DNA of 64,000 nt from positions 1-64,000 of the forward strand of contig CAUTSA010000004.1 in the NCBI GenBank assembly GCA_963540965.1. The letters are read 5' to 3'. Below are positions 7,619 through 15,968 of the stretch, piece by piece. A program made the position numbers and the translations under genes. Numbering within the stretch: the stretch's first letter is position 1; each line of letters starts with the position of its first letter. The notes beneath the pieces were generated by a model. The model worked only from the letters and a program-made list of their open reading frames with translations, had not been told where the DNA came from and searched no databases. The DNA comes from Nanosyncoccus sp963540965. GTDB lineage: Bacteria; Patescibacteriota; Saccharimonadia; Saccharimonadales; Saccharimonadaceae.

Positions 7619-9055
7619 ATGTCAAATTTTTCTCATAATACACAGGAAGACCCCATCTTTAATTTAATAAAGCAGGAAGAAGTTCGCCAAGCCGAAGGAC
7701 TCGAATTAATCCCAAGCGAAAACTACGTTTCCGCCAATGTTTTAAAGGCCATGGGCTCCATTCTTACCAATAAATACTCCGAAGGTTACCCCTCCTTCGA
7801 AGGATTAAGCTGGCAAGAAGCGAAAACTAGTCAGCGTAATCACGAGACCAATTTTAATTGGAACGAGAATCAAATTTCAGAACAAGTTTTACCAAATTAC
7901 CGTTACTACGGCGGGCAGACTAATGTTGACCGCATTGAGCGCCTCGCCATTGAACGGGCCATGAAGCTTTTTCATGCCGATCATGCCAATGTCCAGCCCC
8001 ACTCAGGAGCCAATGCTAACGAAGCCGTATATTTTGCCTGGTGCCAACCTGGTGATAAAATTCTCGCCATGAATCTTGGCCACGGTGGCCATCTCACTCA
8101 TGGTTCACCAGTCACTCGGTCTGCCAAAATCTACAATTTTATCTCTTATGGCACTACCGAGGATGGCGATCTTGATTACGAAGAAATTGAACATCTCGCC
8201 GAAACTGAACAACCAAAAATTATACTAGTCGGCTATTCCGCATTCATGAAAATCCCAGATTTCAAGCGTATCGCCGAAATCGGACAAAAAGTTGGCGCCC
8301 TCCTCATGGCCGACATGGCTCACGTTGCAGGACTAATCGCCGGCGGCGTCCATCCAAACCCTTTAGATTACGGTTTTCACGTTATGACTACCACTACTCA
8401 TAAAACTTTACGTGGTCCTCGTGGCGGACTTATTCTTTCCAATGGTAATGTCTCTTCACCCCTCAAAAAACCTGAACATACTTTAGAAAATATTCCTATC
8501 CTTATTGATCGTGCCGTCTTTCCAGGCACCCAGGGCGGTCCACTAGAACATGTCATTGCCGCTAAGGCCGTTTCCTTCCTTGAAGCCTTACAGCCAAGCT
8601 TTAAAGAATACGCCAAGCAAATCGTCCTCAATGCAAAAGCCTTAGCGAATAGTTTAATCAAACACGGATTTATATTACAAGGTGGCGGCACAGATAATCA
8701 TTTAATTCTAATCAATGTCCAAAAAAGTTTCGGAATTGACGGAAAATTCTACGAACGCGCACTTGATCTCGTTGGACTTACCCTTAATGCTAATGCCGTA
8801 CCAGGCGATAAAGGTGGCGCCTTCCGTCCTTCGGGTGTCCGTCTTGGTACTCCAGCCATCACCACACGTGGCATGAAGGAGTCCGAAATGCTACAAATTG
8901 CAGACTGGATGAAACAAGTGATGAACCTTTGCCTCAAAGCAAAAAACGAAGAAGGATTGAACCAACCAGGCATCCAAAATCAACTAAGCAAGATCCATCA
9001 ACAAGTTATTGAATTATCCATAAAATTTCCAGTACCCGCCATTATAAATAATTAA
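7619..9055 (+). CDS. glyA: Serine hydroxymethyltransferase with an internal insertion
   Basis: A 478-residue SHMT that makes glycine and methylene-tetrahydrofolate from serine. Conserved landmarks are ELIPSENYVS, RYYGGQTNVD, VQPHSGANANEA, LNLGHGGHLTHG-type sequence, MADMAHVAGLIAGG and TTTTHKTLRGPRGG, where Lys binds pyridoxal phosphate. It is about 50 residues longer than typical bacterial GlyA. Most of the excess is one block, about residues 59-94 (bases 7793-7900), between SEGYP and RYYGG, which are normally adjacent. It follows DHFR with no terminator between and supplies the folate for ThyA. Confidence 0.95.
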   Translation: MSNFSHNTQEDPIFNLIKQEEVRQAEGLELIPSENYVSANVLKAMGSILTNKYSEGYPSFEGLSWQEAKTSQRNHETNFNWNENQISEQVLPNYRYYGGQTNVDRIERLAIERAMKLFHADHANVQPHSGANANEAVYFAWCQPGDKILAMNLGHGGHLTHGSPVTRSAKIYNFISYGTTEDGDLDYEEIEHLAETEQPKIILVGYSAFMKIPDFKRIAEIGQKVGALLMADMAHVAGLIAGGVHPNPLDYGFHVMTTTTHKTLRGPRGGLILSNGNVSSPLKKPEHTLENIPILIDRAVFPGTQGGPLEHVIAAKAVSFLEALQPSFKEYAKQIVLNAKALANSLIKHGFILQGGGTDNHLILINVQKSFGIDGKFYERALDLVGLTLNANAVPGDKGGAFRPSGVRLGTPAITTRGMKESEMLQIADWMKQVMNLCLKAKNEEGLNQPGIQNQLSKIHQQVIELSIKFPVPAIINN

Positions 9056-9070
9056 GAAAGGAAGCTATTA

Positions 9071-10003
9071 ATGAAACTTGAATTAAAAAATATTAAAAAG
9101 ATCTTCGGGCAAAAAACTGCGCTTAATAATATCAGTTTCACCGTAAAAAGTGGGCATGCCTTTGGTCTACTTGGCCGCAACGGAGCCGGAAAAACCACTA
9201 CTATCCGTATCTTGATGAATGTATTTAAATCGACCTCGGGCGAAATTTATGTCGATGACAAACCGATCAATTATCAAACTGTCAGTTTTGGTTATCTTCC
9301 GGAGGAGCGCGGCCTTTATCCTAAAGAAAAAATCTTCGACCAGCTTATTTATTTTGCAACACTAAAAGGAATGAGTAAAAAAGATGCCATCAAGTCAGTT
9401 AACTATTGGCTCGATTTTCTCAATATGACTGAGTACAAAGATAAACGTCTTGACACGCTCTCAAAAGGGAATCAACAAAAGATTCAGCTTATCTCGAGTA
9501 TCGCTCATGATCCAGATATTGTAGTTTTTGATGAGCCATTTTCTGGTCTCGATCCAGTCAATGCCAAGCTTCTTGAAAACGTGGTTAAAGAGCAAGTCAA
9601 ACAAAATAAAATCGTTATTTTCTCCAGCCATCAAATGAATTATATTGAGGAATTTTGTGATGATATCTTAATCCTTAAAAATGGCGAAATCATGATCTCG
9701 GGCAACATTAAGAAGATTAAGCAGAGCTATCAACGTGATAAACTCCTAATCTCATCTAAGGATGAAAAACAAATTTTAGACACCTTCCCGGAGCAAGCCG
9801 AGAAAGATAATTTCGGAAATGTTATATTACATCTCAAGAAACCGGAAGATAAACAAAAGACGATGCAGAAACTAATCAAGGAATACGATATTGATAGTAT
9901 CGGTATTATGGAGCCAACCTTGAACGACATTTTTGTCGAATACGCAGGCGACGAAAAGGAAATCGCTGAAATTAAACAATCTGAAGGTAATGAAAGGGCC
10001 TAA
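9071..10003 (+). CDS. ABC transporter ATP-binding protein (NatA-like)
   Basis: A 310-residue ATPase. Walker A is GLLGRNGAGKTT (residues about 33-44). The signature is degenerate, LSKGNQQKIQL. Walker B is DIVVFDEPFSGLDP and the switch His is in FSSHQM. The C-terminal about 90 residues form the accessory domain common in NatA/ABC-2 exporters. AAAGGAAGC lies before the ATG. It overlaps functionally with the permease starting two bases after its stop, so the two make one exporter. The substrate (ion, drug or lipid) cannot be read from sequence. Confidence 0.9.
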   Translation: MKLELKNIKKIFGQKTALNNISFTVKSGHAFGLLGRNGAGKTTTIRILMNVFKSTSGEIYVDDKPINYQTVSFGYLPEERGLYPKEKIFDQLIYFATLKGMSKKDAIKSVNYWLDFLNMTEYKDKRLDTLSKGNQQKIQLISSIAHDPDIVVFDEPFSGLDPVNAKLLENVVKEQVKQNKIVIFSSHQMNYIEEFCDDILILKNGEIMISGNIKKIKQSYQRDKLLISSKDEKQILDTFPEQAEKDNFGNVILHLKKPEDKQKTMQKLIKEYDIDSIGIMEPTLNDIFVEYAGDEKEIAEIKQSEGNERA

Positions 10004-10004
10004 T

Positions 10005-11249
10005 ATGAAACAATTTCTCACAATTTTTACACACGAACTAACCAAGTACTTTAAAGATAAGGTTTTTTTAATTACCACTATGGTTCTCACCCTACTCGTA
10101 GTTGGCGGACTCTTTATGCCAAGAATCCAGGCAACCATTAAGACCAACGAAACATCTCATTCAAACGAAGAACAGAAAACTGTTATCCTTATAAAATCGG
10201 ACCGTAAAAATCTTGAATCCTTACTACCCGCATTTGTAAGTAGTTTTCCACAGAAAGATGTCAAAATTACATACGACGATACGGACAAAATTAAGAAACA
10301 GCTAAAGGATCAGACCGTCTCCGCTGCCTTCTTAGTTAGTAGTGACCTAAAATCCTTTACGTATCTCACTAATGTTGCTTTACTAGCAGATCCAAACATT
10401 GAAATTATGAACGAAACACTAAAAAGACTCTATACTAGTGATTATCTGCAAAAACATGGCCTGAATGCCTCCCAGATTGCCGGTCTTCAGGACCTCGCCA
10501 TCAACCATCAGATAGAGAATATTGACGAAGGAGGCAGTAAGAACTACTGGTACGCCTACATCATGACTTTTGTTCTCTACCTAGTTATAATGCTTTTTGG
10601 CCAAAAAGTTGCCATGAGTGTTATCACCGAAAAAACCTCACGCGCCATGGAAGTCTTAATCACCAGCGCCAAGCCAGCATCTTTAATGTTTGGTAAAATC
10701 ATGGCCGCCTTTACCGCCAGTCTTTCTCAATTGCTAATCATCTTTGGTTTCGCTATCCTCTCCTATCAATACAACGCCTCCTATTTTGAGAAGAACCCTC
10801 TCGTCGGCATCCTTTTCAGTATTCCAGGATCACTAGTAGCCTACGCCATTATTTTCTTCATTCTCGGCTTCCTAATTTACTCATTCCTCTTCGGCGCTAT
10901 GGGCTCTACCGTCTCTAAAGTTGAAGACATGTCCTCTGCTCTCCTACTTATCCAGATGATTTTCGTCGTTGGCTTTGTTATTACTTCATCAGCCATGAAC
11001 TCCACCGACATTAACAATCCAACCATGCAATTCCTCTCCTTCTTCCCATTAACATCCTCCATGGCCATGTTTACTCGCATTGCCATGAGCGAAGTCCCCT
11101 TCATTCAGATTCTTGGCTCAATTATCATCCTTCTAGTTTCAACCGGCTTAATTGGCATTATTGCCGCAAAAATCTATCGCGTCGGTGTTTTGATGTATGG
11201 CACTAAACCAACCATTGGAAAAATTATTAAAGCCATCCGCGAAAACTAG
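10005..11249 (+). CDS. ABC-2 type permease (NatB-like)
   Basis: A 414-residue membrane protein. The ATG at 10005, one base after the ATPase stop, is preferred over upstream in-frame codons lying inside that gene. One N-terminal membrane segment (residues about 20-40) is followed by a large extracytoplasmic domain to about residue 175. Five or six membrane segments then follow, with MSVITEKTSRAMEVLITSAKP before the second group, a hallmark of COG1668 (NatB) permeases. It is the partner of the preceding ATPase. Confidence 0.88.
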   Translation: MKQFLTIFTHELTKYFKDKVFLITTMVLTLLVVGGLFMPRIQATIKTNETSHSNEEQKTVILIKSDRKNLESLLPAFVSSFPQKDVKITYDDTDKIKKQLKDQTVSAAFLVSSDLKSFTYLTNVALLADPNIEIMNETLKRLYTSDYLQKHGLNASQIAGLQDLAINHQIENIDEGGSKNYWYAYIMTFVLYLVIMLFGQKVAMSVITEKTSRAMEVLITSAKPASLMFGKIMAAFTASLSQLLIIFGFAILSYQYNASYFEKNPLVGILFSIPGSLVAYAIIFFILGFLIYSFLFGAMGSTVSKVEDMSSALLLIQMIFVVGFVITSSAMNSTDINNPTMQFLSFFPLTSSMAMFTRIAMSEVPFIQILGSIIILLVSTGLIGIIAAKIYRVGVLMYGTKPTIGKIIKAIREN

Positions 11250-11274
11250 ATTTTATAGTATACTAAAGACATGT

Positions 11275-11350
11275 GGGGCATTAGCTCAGCTGATAGAGCG
11301 CATCATTCGCATTGATGAGGTCAAGGGTTTGAATCCCTTATGCTCCACCA
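11275..11350 (+). tRNA. tRNA-Ala (anticodon CGC)
   Basis: A 76-nt cloverleaf. Acceptor GGGGCAT pairs with ATGCTCC, again with G3:U70. The anticodon stem CATCA/TGATG encloses TTCGCAT, reading CGC. T-loop is regular and CCA is encoded. TATAGTATACT upstream supplies a -10-like box. Confidence 0.96.
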
Positions 11351-11366
11351 TCTTTAAAGGTTCCTC

Positions 11367-11388
11367 GACCCGTCATCCGGGTCTTTTT
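11367..11388 (+). terminator. Terminator after tRNA-Ala(CGC)
   Basis: GACCCG, TCATC, CGGGTC, then five T. Confidence 0.85.
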
Positions 11389-11453
11389 AATTTTTATCAT
11401 CTCTGTTATACTCAACTCAGGCGGGGGTAGAACATTATAAGGAGGTGATAACT

Positions 11454-11720
11454 ATGCGTCTTCGCATTGTAGCAAACGTAGCAGTGTCGCAGAAAAATCA
11501 AAGTAAATTAAAATACATCCTCAGTGGATACCATTGCAGATTCATTAATTTACAGGGCGCACCCAATGGCTATACTCTAATCGTTAAGTTCGACGGCGAC
11601 CACGAAGCTGGACTCTCCATTATGGACATCATCGATCGTTTTCGTCATCAATATTTATTGGCAAATATTAGAGATCGCAACAAAACTGTTCCACTTTTTG
11701 AGGAGCCTGCTAATTATTAA
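11454..11720 (+). CDS. Hypothetical protein, 88 residues
   Basis: Begins MRLRIVANVAVSQKN; the ATG at 11454 follows a near-perfect AAGGAGGTGATAACT ribosome site (an in-frame GTG nine bases earlier is part of that site). The protein is small and mixed alpha/beta in appearance, with no recognised motif, no membrane segment and no signal peptide. It is monocistronic, between tRNA-Ala and trpS, with its own terminator. I do not recognise the family. The very strong ribosome site suggests abundant expression. Confidence 0.7.
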   Translation: MRLRIVANVAVSQKNQSKLKYILSGYHCRFINLQGAPNGYTLIVKFDGDHEAGLSIMDIIDRFRHQYLLANIRDRNKTVPLFEEPANY

Positions 11721-11737
11721 AAACTCACCCTCTATTA

Positions 11738-11762
11738 AGCCTCTAAACTAGAGGCTTTTTTA
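11738..11762 (+). terminator. Terminator after the 88-residue gene
   Basis: AGCCTCTA, loop AAC, TAGAGGCT, then a T run. Confidence 0.9.
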
Positions 11763-11885
11763 TATTTTTCAACATCTCGCACTAGGCCGCACTCTCCAAA
11801 AAACTTGCCAACCCCAAAAATTACAGTATAATTTTCAGTAGTATAACTAACACCACACTAGACTAACTCCCATAAGGAATCAAAC

Positions 11886-12935
11886 ATGAAAACAATTCTC
11901 ACCGGCATTCGCATTAACTCCGAAATTACCCTCGGAAATTTTCTAGGCGCCCTTCTTCCCATGGTTCGCCTTGCCAATAAATACTCTGAGACTCATCATA
12001 TTAATATCTTTATCCCTGACCTACATTCAATCATTAGTAGCATCGATGGGAACCTAAAACAAAACACTATCCGCGAACTGAAGTATTACCTTGCAGCTGG
12101 CCTCAAAATTAATTCCAATATCCATATCTATCGTCAATCCTACATTCCTGCACACTCTGAACTTTGTTGGATTCTCGACTGTTACACCTCAATGGGTGAA
12201 GCATTACGCATGACTCAATACAAAGAAAAAAGTCAAAATAACGATAGCTCAACCAACGTTGGTATCTTCAATTATCCAATTCTCATGGCCGCCGATATTC
12301 TACTCTATGACGCTAACTTTGTTCCAGTCGGTGAAGATCAATTCCAGCATCTAGAACTCACACGTAATATTGCAGAACGTTTCAACCGTAAATACGGTGA
12401 AATCTTTACTATTCCCGAAAAAACCGCAGATCAAGTTAAATTTATGGAAACACTTAATAATACTTTTAGCAATCAGGATAAAGACACTCCTTCTGGTCTT
12501 CGTATTCGCGATTTGCAAAATCCAGAAAAGAAAATGAGTAAGTCCAGTGATTCCGATAATAGTAAAATTATGATGTCAGATACTCCCGCACAGGCCGCTA
12601 AGAAAATTATGTCCGCCACCACCGATTCTTTGGCGAATATTAATTTCGATTTCCAAAATCAACCAGGCATCTCCAATCTCTTGCAAATTGAAGCACTACT
12701 TAGCGACCAACCACTATCTTCTGTTATTAAAAAATGGTCTAATCAAAGTCGTTATGGAGACTTCAAAAAACAAGTAGCGAGCACGGTATCAAATTTCCTC
12801 TCTGATTTTCAAACAAAAGCCGATACTATTTCCGATCAAACCATTCTTGATTTATTAACTGAAGGCGAAGCTTATGCCACACAAAAAGCCAATCAGACGC
12901 TCCTCAAGGTACAGAAATCCATTGGTCTCAGGTAG
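11886..12935 (+). CDS. trpS: Tryptophanyl-tRNA synthetase
   Basis: A 349-residue class I synthetase charging tRNA-Trp (the tRNA gene is at 54154). The HIGH-type signature is ITLGNFLGAL in TGIRINSEITLGNF. GEDQFQHLELTRNIAERFN is the tryptophan-pocket segment, and KKMSKS follows at about residue 217. Length is normal. AAGGAA lies nine bases before the ATG. It is monocistronic, and no leader peptide or T-box is visible in the 120 bases upstream. Confidence 0.95.
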   Translation: MKTILTGIRINSEITLGNFLGALLPMVRLANKYSETHHINIFIPDLHSIISSIDGNLKQNTIRELKYYLAAGLKINSNIHIYRQSYIPAHSELCWILDCYTSMGEALRMTQYKEKSQNNDSSTNVGIFNYPILMAADILLYDANFVPVGEDQFQHLELTRNIAERFNRKYGEIFTIPEKTADQVKFMETLNNTFSNQDKDTPSGLRIRDLQNPEKKMSKSSDSDNSKIMMSDTPAQAAKKIMSATTDSLANINFDFQNQPGISNLLQIEALLSDQPLSSVIKKWSNQSRYGDFKKQVASTVSNFLSDFQTKADTISDQTILDLLTEGEAYATQKANQTLLKVQKSIGLR

Positions 12936-12977
12936 CTTAAGCTTGATTTTAAATATAAATATATTATAATATAAGCA

Positions 12978-13970
12978 ATGTATCGAACTGGTAAAAAATT
13001 TAGCAAGCCCTCACTATCTCGCGTTATTAATGGCGATCTTGTTTTGACGGAAAGAGATACCAAAAAGCCACGTATTCGCCTAGATCATACCCTTGTTGAA
13101 AAATACCCAGACTATAATCGCAATACTCTTCAGTCATTCATTAAGCTTGGCTATGTTCAGGTTGACGGCAAGGTAGCCACCAAGCCAAATACGCCACTCA
13201 CTGAAGATTCAGTCATTGAATTAATTCTTCCAAAAACTCTCACAAATGCCAATCTTAAACAACAAGAAGCTGATAAAGTTCGCCCTGCCACAATTTATGA
13301 AGATGAACATGTAGTTGTCTTCGATAAGCCAGCCGGCTTGCTTAGTATGGCCAAGGGAGACTACTGTCTTGAGCCAACCTTAGAAGACTTTGGCCTACTT
13401 GTTCATCGCCTAGATCGCGACACTAGCGGTATTGTTATTCTTGCTAAAGACGCCTCCACTCAAACTCTCCTAAGAAAACAATTCCAAGATAGAAAAACCC
13501 ACAAAACTTACTATGCCATTGTTGAGGGTTGCCCAAAATTAACAACTGCTGTCATTAATCTTCCCATTGCCAGAAATCTCAAACACCCAACCACTTTTAT
13601 TGTAGAGGCTGGCGGCAAAGAATCTGAAACTTTTTACCAAGTCTTAAAAACCAAGAAATTTACTCACTCGGATCTTTTGAACCTCAAAAAAATTTTTGCA
13701 AACTCTGATTTCTCTGGACATGAATTTAAAGAGGGAAAAACTTATTCATTAATCGAACTTAAACCAACCACTGGTCGCACTCATCAGTTACGTGTCCATC
13801 TCAAATATCTAGGTACACCAATTGTCGGGGATCGCGTCTATGGCTCAGCAAAGCCAGATTCCACCGATCGACTCTACCTCCATGCCAAGGCACTTGAAAT
13901 TACCATTCCCACCAGTAATCGACAGATTTTTGAAGCCCCACTTCCTCCAGAATTTAATCTCTTCGATTAA
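12978..13970 (+). CDS. RluA/RluD-family 23S rRNA pseudouridine synthase
   Basis: A 330-residue enzyme. Residues about 30-90 form an S4 RNA-binding domain (RIRLDHTLVEKYPDYNRN to GYVQVDGK). The catalytic domain contains VHRLDRDTSGIVILAKD, whose Asp is the nucleophile, and the late GRTHQLRVHLKYLGTPIVGD motif. It converts uridines to pseudouridine, probably in 23S rRNA. TATAAT at 12965-12970 lies seven bases before the ATG, so the message is probably leaderless. Target positions cannot be told from sequence. Confidence 0.9.
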   Translation: MYRTGKKFSKPSLSRVINGDLVLTERDTKKPRIRLDHTLVEKYPDYNRNTLQSFIKLGYVQVDGKVATKPNTPLTEDSVIELILPKTLTNANLKQQEADKVRPATIYEDEHVVVFDKPAGLLSMAKGDYCLEPTLEDFGLLVHRLDRDTSGIVILAKDASTQTLLRKQFQDRKTHKTYYAIVEGCPKLTTAVINLPIARNLKHPTTFIVEAGGKESETFYQVLKTKKFTHSDLLNLKKIFANSDFSGHEFKEGKTYSLIELKPTTGRTHQLRVHLKYLGTPIVGDRVYGSAKPDSTDRLYLHAKALEITIPTSNRQIFEAPLPPEFNLFD

Positions 13971-14012
13971 AAACCATTTCTATGGCACATTTTACGCTAC
14001 AATAGAATCAAG

Positions 14013-14702
14013 ATGTTTATTGATTCACTAGAAAAAATCCCTCAAATCTCCCGCGCTTTCTCTACCACTATTTTTGCAGTTAATCCAGACGTCGAACTTA
14101 ATCTTGCGCCTCAAGTGTCACTATCCCTTAACGCGGATTCAATCGACTCACAAATTGACGAAGTTAGGGAATTATTGCAGCTCACCAGGAATAAACAGAC
14201 CAAAGAGCTTTATCTTGTTATCCGCCACGCCGAACTTCTTTCCGAAAAATCAAGCAATGTCTTACTAAAAACCATTGAAGAACCCGGTGAACATATTCAT
14301 ATCTTACTTCTCACCAAAAAACCTTTTCAATTGCTCCCCACCATACGCTCAAGGGCCATGCTTTTTTATCTAAAGACCACTGACAACCTCGTATCGCCTC
14401 CAGATGTTCCTCCAGAAATTTTAGACTACGCTAAAAAACTTCTAGTCGCCGACAAAGACCAACTTGTACATCTAGCAGAAGAGCTCGTAAAAAGAAAACC
14501 AAAAAAATCTGATCCAGATTCTGATAATGATAAGGCATTTATCCTGAAAGTCATTGAGACCACCATTGAGCTTGCATATAAGTCCTTCTATAAAACCAAC
14601 AATCAACTTTTCTTAAAAAAAATTACAGGACTAGATCTGGCATATCAAAATATCTCTAAAAATGGCAATAAGAAGCTACAACTTCTCGCAAATTTAATCT
14701 AA
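14013..14702 (+). CDS. DNA polymerase III delta-prime-like protein (HolB-like, no P-loop)
   Basis: A 229-residue protein resembling the clamp-loader AAA+ core from beta-strand 2 onward. It has LYLVIRHAELLSEKSSNVLLKTIEEPGEHIHILLLTKKP, with the NALLKTLEEP-type sensor segment, and LLPTIRSRAMLF, the SRC-like motif with Ala in place of Cys. The N-terminal portion that would hold Walker A is missing, so it should not bind ATP itself, as expected of a delta-prime stator. It is shorter than typical HolB. TACAAT ends nine bases before ATG, suggesting a leaderless mRNA. Confidence 0.75.
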   Translation: MFIDSLEKIPQISRAFSTTIFAVNPDVELNLAPQVSLSLNADSIDSQIDEVRELLQLTRNKQTKELYLVIRHAELLSEKSSNVLLKTIEEPGEHIHILLLTKKPFQLLPTIRSRAMLFYLKTTDNLVSPPDVPPEILDYAKKLLVADKDQLVHLAEELVKRKPKKSDPDSDNDKAFILKVIETTIELAYKSFYKTNNQLFLKKITGLDLAYQNISKNGNKKLQLLANLI

Positions 14703-14742
14703 AATTTTCTAAATCTATCAAAATATGTTAAAATAAGACAAT

Positions 14743-15660
14743 ATGTTAGGCGCATTGCTGATTTTAAGTTTTGCCATCTTTCTCGCATTTTTCGAGCCAG
14801 TTCTTGCTATCAAAAAGTCTTCCAACAAGGAGAACACTAAATACGATGCAGAGATCAAGAAGCTCTGGACCATTGCCAAAGACAGTATGAATAGCCGCAA
14901 AACTCTTCGTGCGGAAAAAGCCCTCCTCACTATCTTAAAACTCGACGAAACCAACGCTGCAGCATATAACCGTCTCGGCATTCTTTACGCTAAGGCGCAA
15001 AATTTCGACGAAGCCATCGAATGTTTTGAAATCGCACAATCTCTTGATAATAACCCAATGTCATTACACAACGTGGGATTAATCTATCTTGAGACCGGTT
15101 CCTACGAAAAAGCCTCCATGGCATTCCAACAAGCACTTAAACTCGATAGTACAGTAGCTGCTCGTTTCCTCGCTTTAGCAAAAGCCGAAGAGAAGCTCGG
15201 CCACAAAAAAGCTGCCATTGAAGCTCTTGAATCGGCCTACAATCTTGATAAATCTACTACAACATTAAGGCAAATTCTTAGTATCTACGAAGAGGCGGGG
15301 GATCAAGAAAATATTGATATTACCACCGCACGCATTGAACAGCAAATCGCCGAGGATGCATTAAAAAAAGCTGAACTTGAAAAGACAAAAAAGAAAGAGA
15401 AAAAAGTTAAAGAGCCAGCCAGGGTTCGCCCACGTCCGCAGCCAAAAATCATCTACCCTCGTGCCAGTACTCCGATTAACGCTATCAAAAAAGCTGCTAT
15501 CTCTTCCATCCACAAAAATCGCTCCGCACAAGAATCAATAAAGAACAAAGCCGTGTCCGCAACAAATGAGATCAATAATACCACCCTCAGGCAGAAAAAG
15601 CTCAGCACTACCACATCAAACAATCATCATTCCAATAATCGTCCACGCGTCATCCAATAA
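14743..15660 (+). CDS. Membrane-anchored TPR-repeat protein
   Basis: A 305-residue protein. A hydrophobic N-terminus (LGALLILSFAIFLAFFEPVLA) acts as a signal anchor. From about residue 60 there are about four TPR repeats (NAAAYNRLGILYAKAQNFDEAI, then PMSLHNVGLIYLETGSYEKA and further copies). A Lys/Pro-rich charged tail follows from about residue 205 and ends in a low-complexity Asn/His/Ser stretch. TAAAAT lies eight bases before ATG, so it is probably leaderless. TPR arrays bind proteins; the partner is unknown. The basic tail could contact nucleic acid or cell wall polymers (inference). Confidence 0.75.
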   Translation: MLGALLILSFAIFLAFFEPVLAIKKSSNKENTKYDAEIKKLWTIAKDSMNSRKTLRAEKALLTILKLDETNAAAYNRLGILYAKAQNFDEAIECFEIAQSLDNNPMSLHNVGLIYLETGSYEKASMAFQQALKLDSTVAARFLALAKAEEKLGHKKAAIEALESAYNLDKSTTTLRQILSIYEEAGDQENIDITTARIEQQIAEDALKKAELEKTKKKEKKVKEPARVRPRPQPKIIYPRASTPINAIKKAAISSIHKNRSAQESIKNKAVSATNEINNTTLRQKKLSTTTSNNHHSNNRPRVIQ

Positions 15661-15770
15661 TATCCGAGATATACTGTTTATAGTGTCCATCCGTATCTAA
15701 AATTAAAATAGAGAAAAGCTACAAATAACCCTTGTGATAATAAAAAATCTCTGTTAAAATAAACCTATAA

Positions 15771-15846
15771 GCCGTGTTAGCTCAGTTAGTAGAGCAGCCG
15801 CCTTGTAAGCGGCAGGTCGTCGGGGCAGAGCCGACACACGGCTCCA
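15771..15846 (+). tRNA. tRNA-Thr (anticodon TGT) with unusual T-loop
   Basis: A 76-nt cloverleaf with perfect stems: acceptor GCCGTGT/ACACGGC, anticodon stem GCCGC/GCGGC enclosing CTTGTAA (TGT), T-stem GTCGG/CCGAC. The T-loop at 15824-15830 reads GGCAGAG instead of TTCNANN, and D-loop residue 18 is A rather than G (AGTTAGTA). Discriminator T and CCA are encoded. TTGTGA-N17-TAAAAT is a plausible promoter. The CCA runs directly into a structured trailer. Confidence 0.93.
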
Positions 15847-15902
15847 TGAGGAGAAAGAAAAAAGAAGAGTTCGAAGAACTCTATTTTTATTTCGACGAAT
15901 GG
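15844..15902 (+). ncRNA. tRNA-Thr trailer hairpin with tandem G.A pairs (copy 1)
   Basis: CCAT (its first three bases are the tRNA CCA) can pair with ATGG at 15899-15902. Inside, GAGGAG at 15848-15853 faces CGACGA at 15893-15898, giving G.A, A.G, G-C, G.A, A.G, G-C. A-rich and T-rich strands then pair, capped by AGAGTTC, GAA, GAACTCT (15866-15882). The T-rich strand may also act as terminator. The same design follows tRNA-Thr(GGT). Confidence 0.6.
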
Positions 15903-15968
15903 CCACAGTGAACGTAGTACACAAATATTTTCTTTATGCTAAAATTATATAAATAACTGGAGGTGGTC

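Noticed and set aside
11197..11430. 77-codon open frame across tRNA-Ala(CGC)
   Set aside because: It overlaps the permease end, the whole tRNA and its terminator; the composition is not protein-like.
11763..11885. T-box or tryptophan leader peptide upstream of trpS
   Set aside because: No T-box sequence, Trp codon run or antiterminator was found in this gap.
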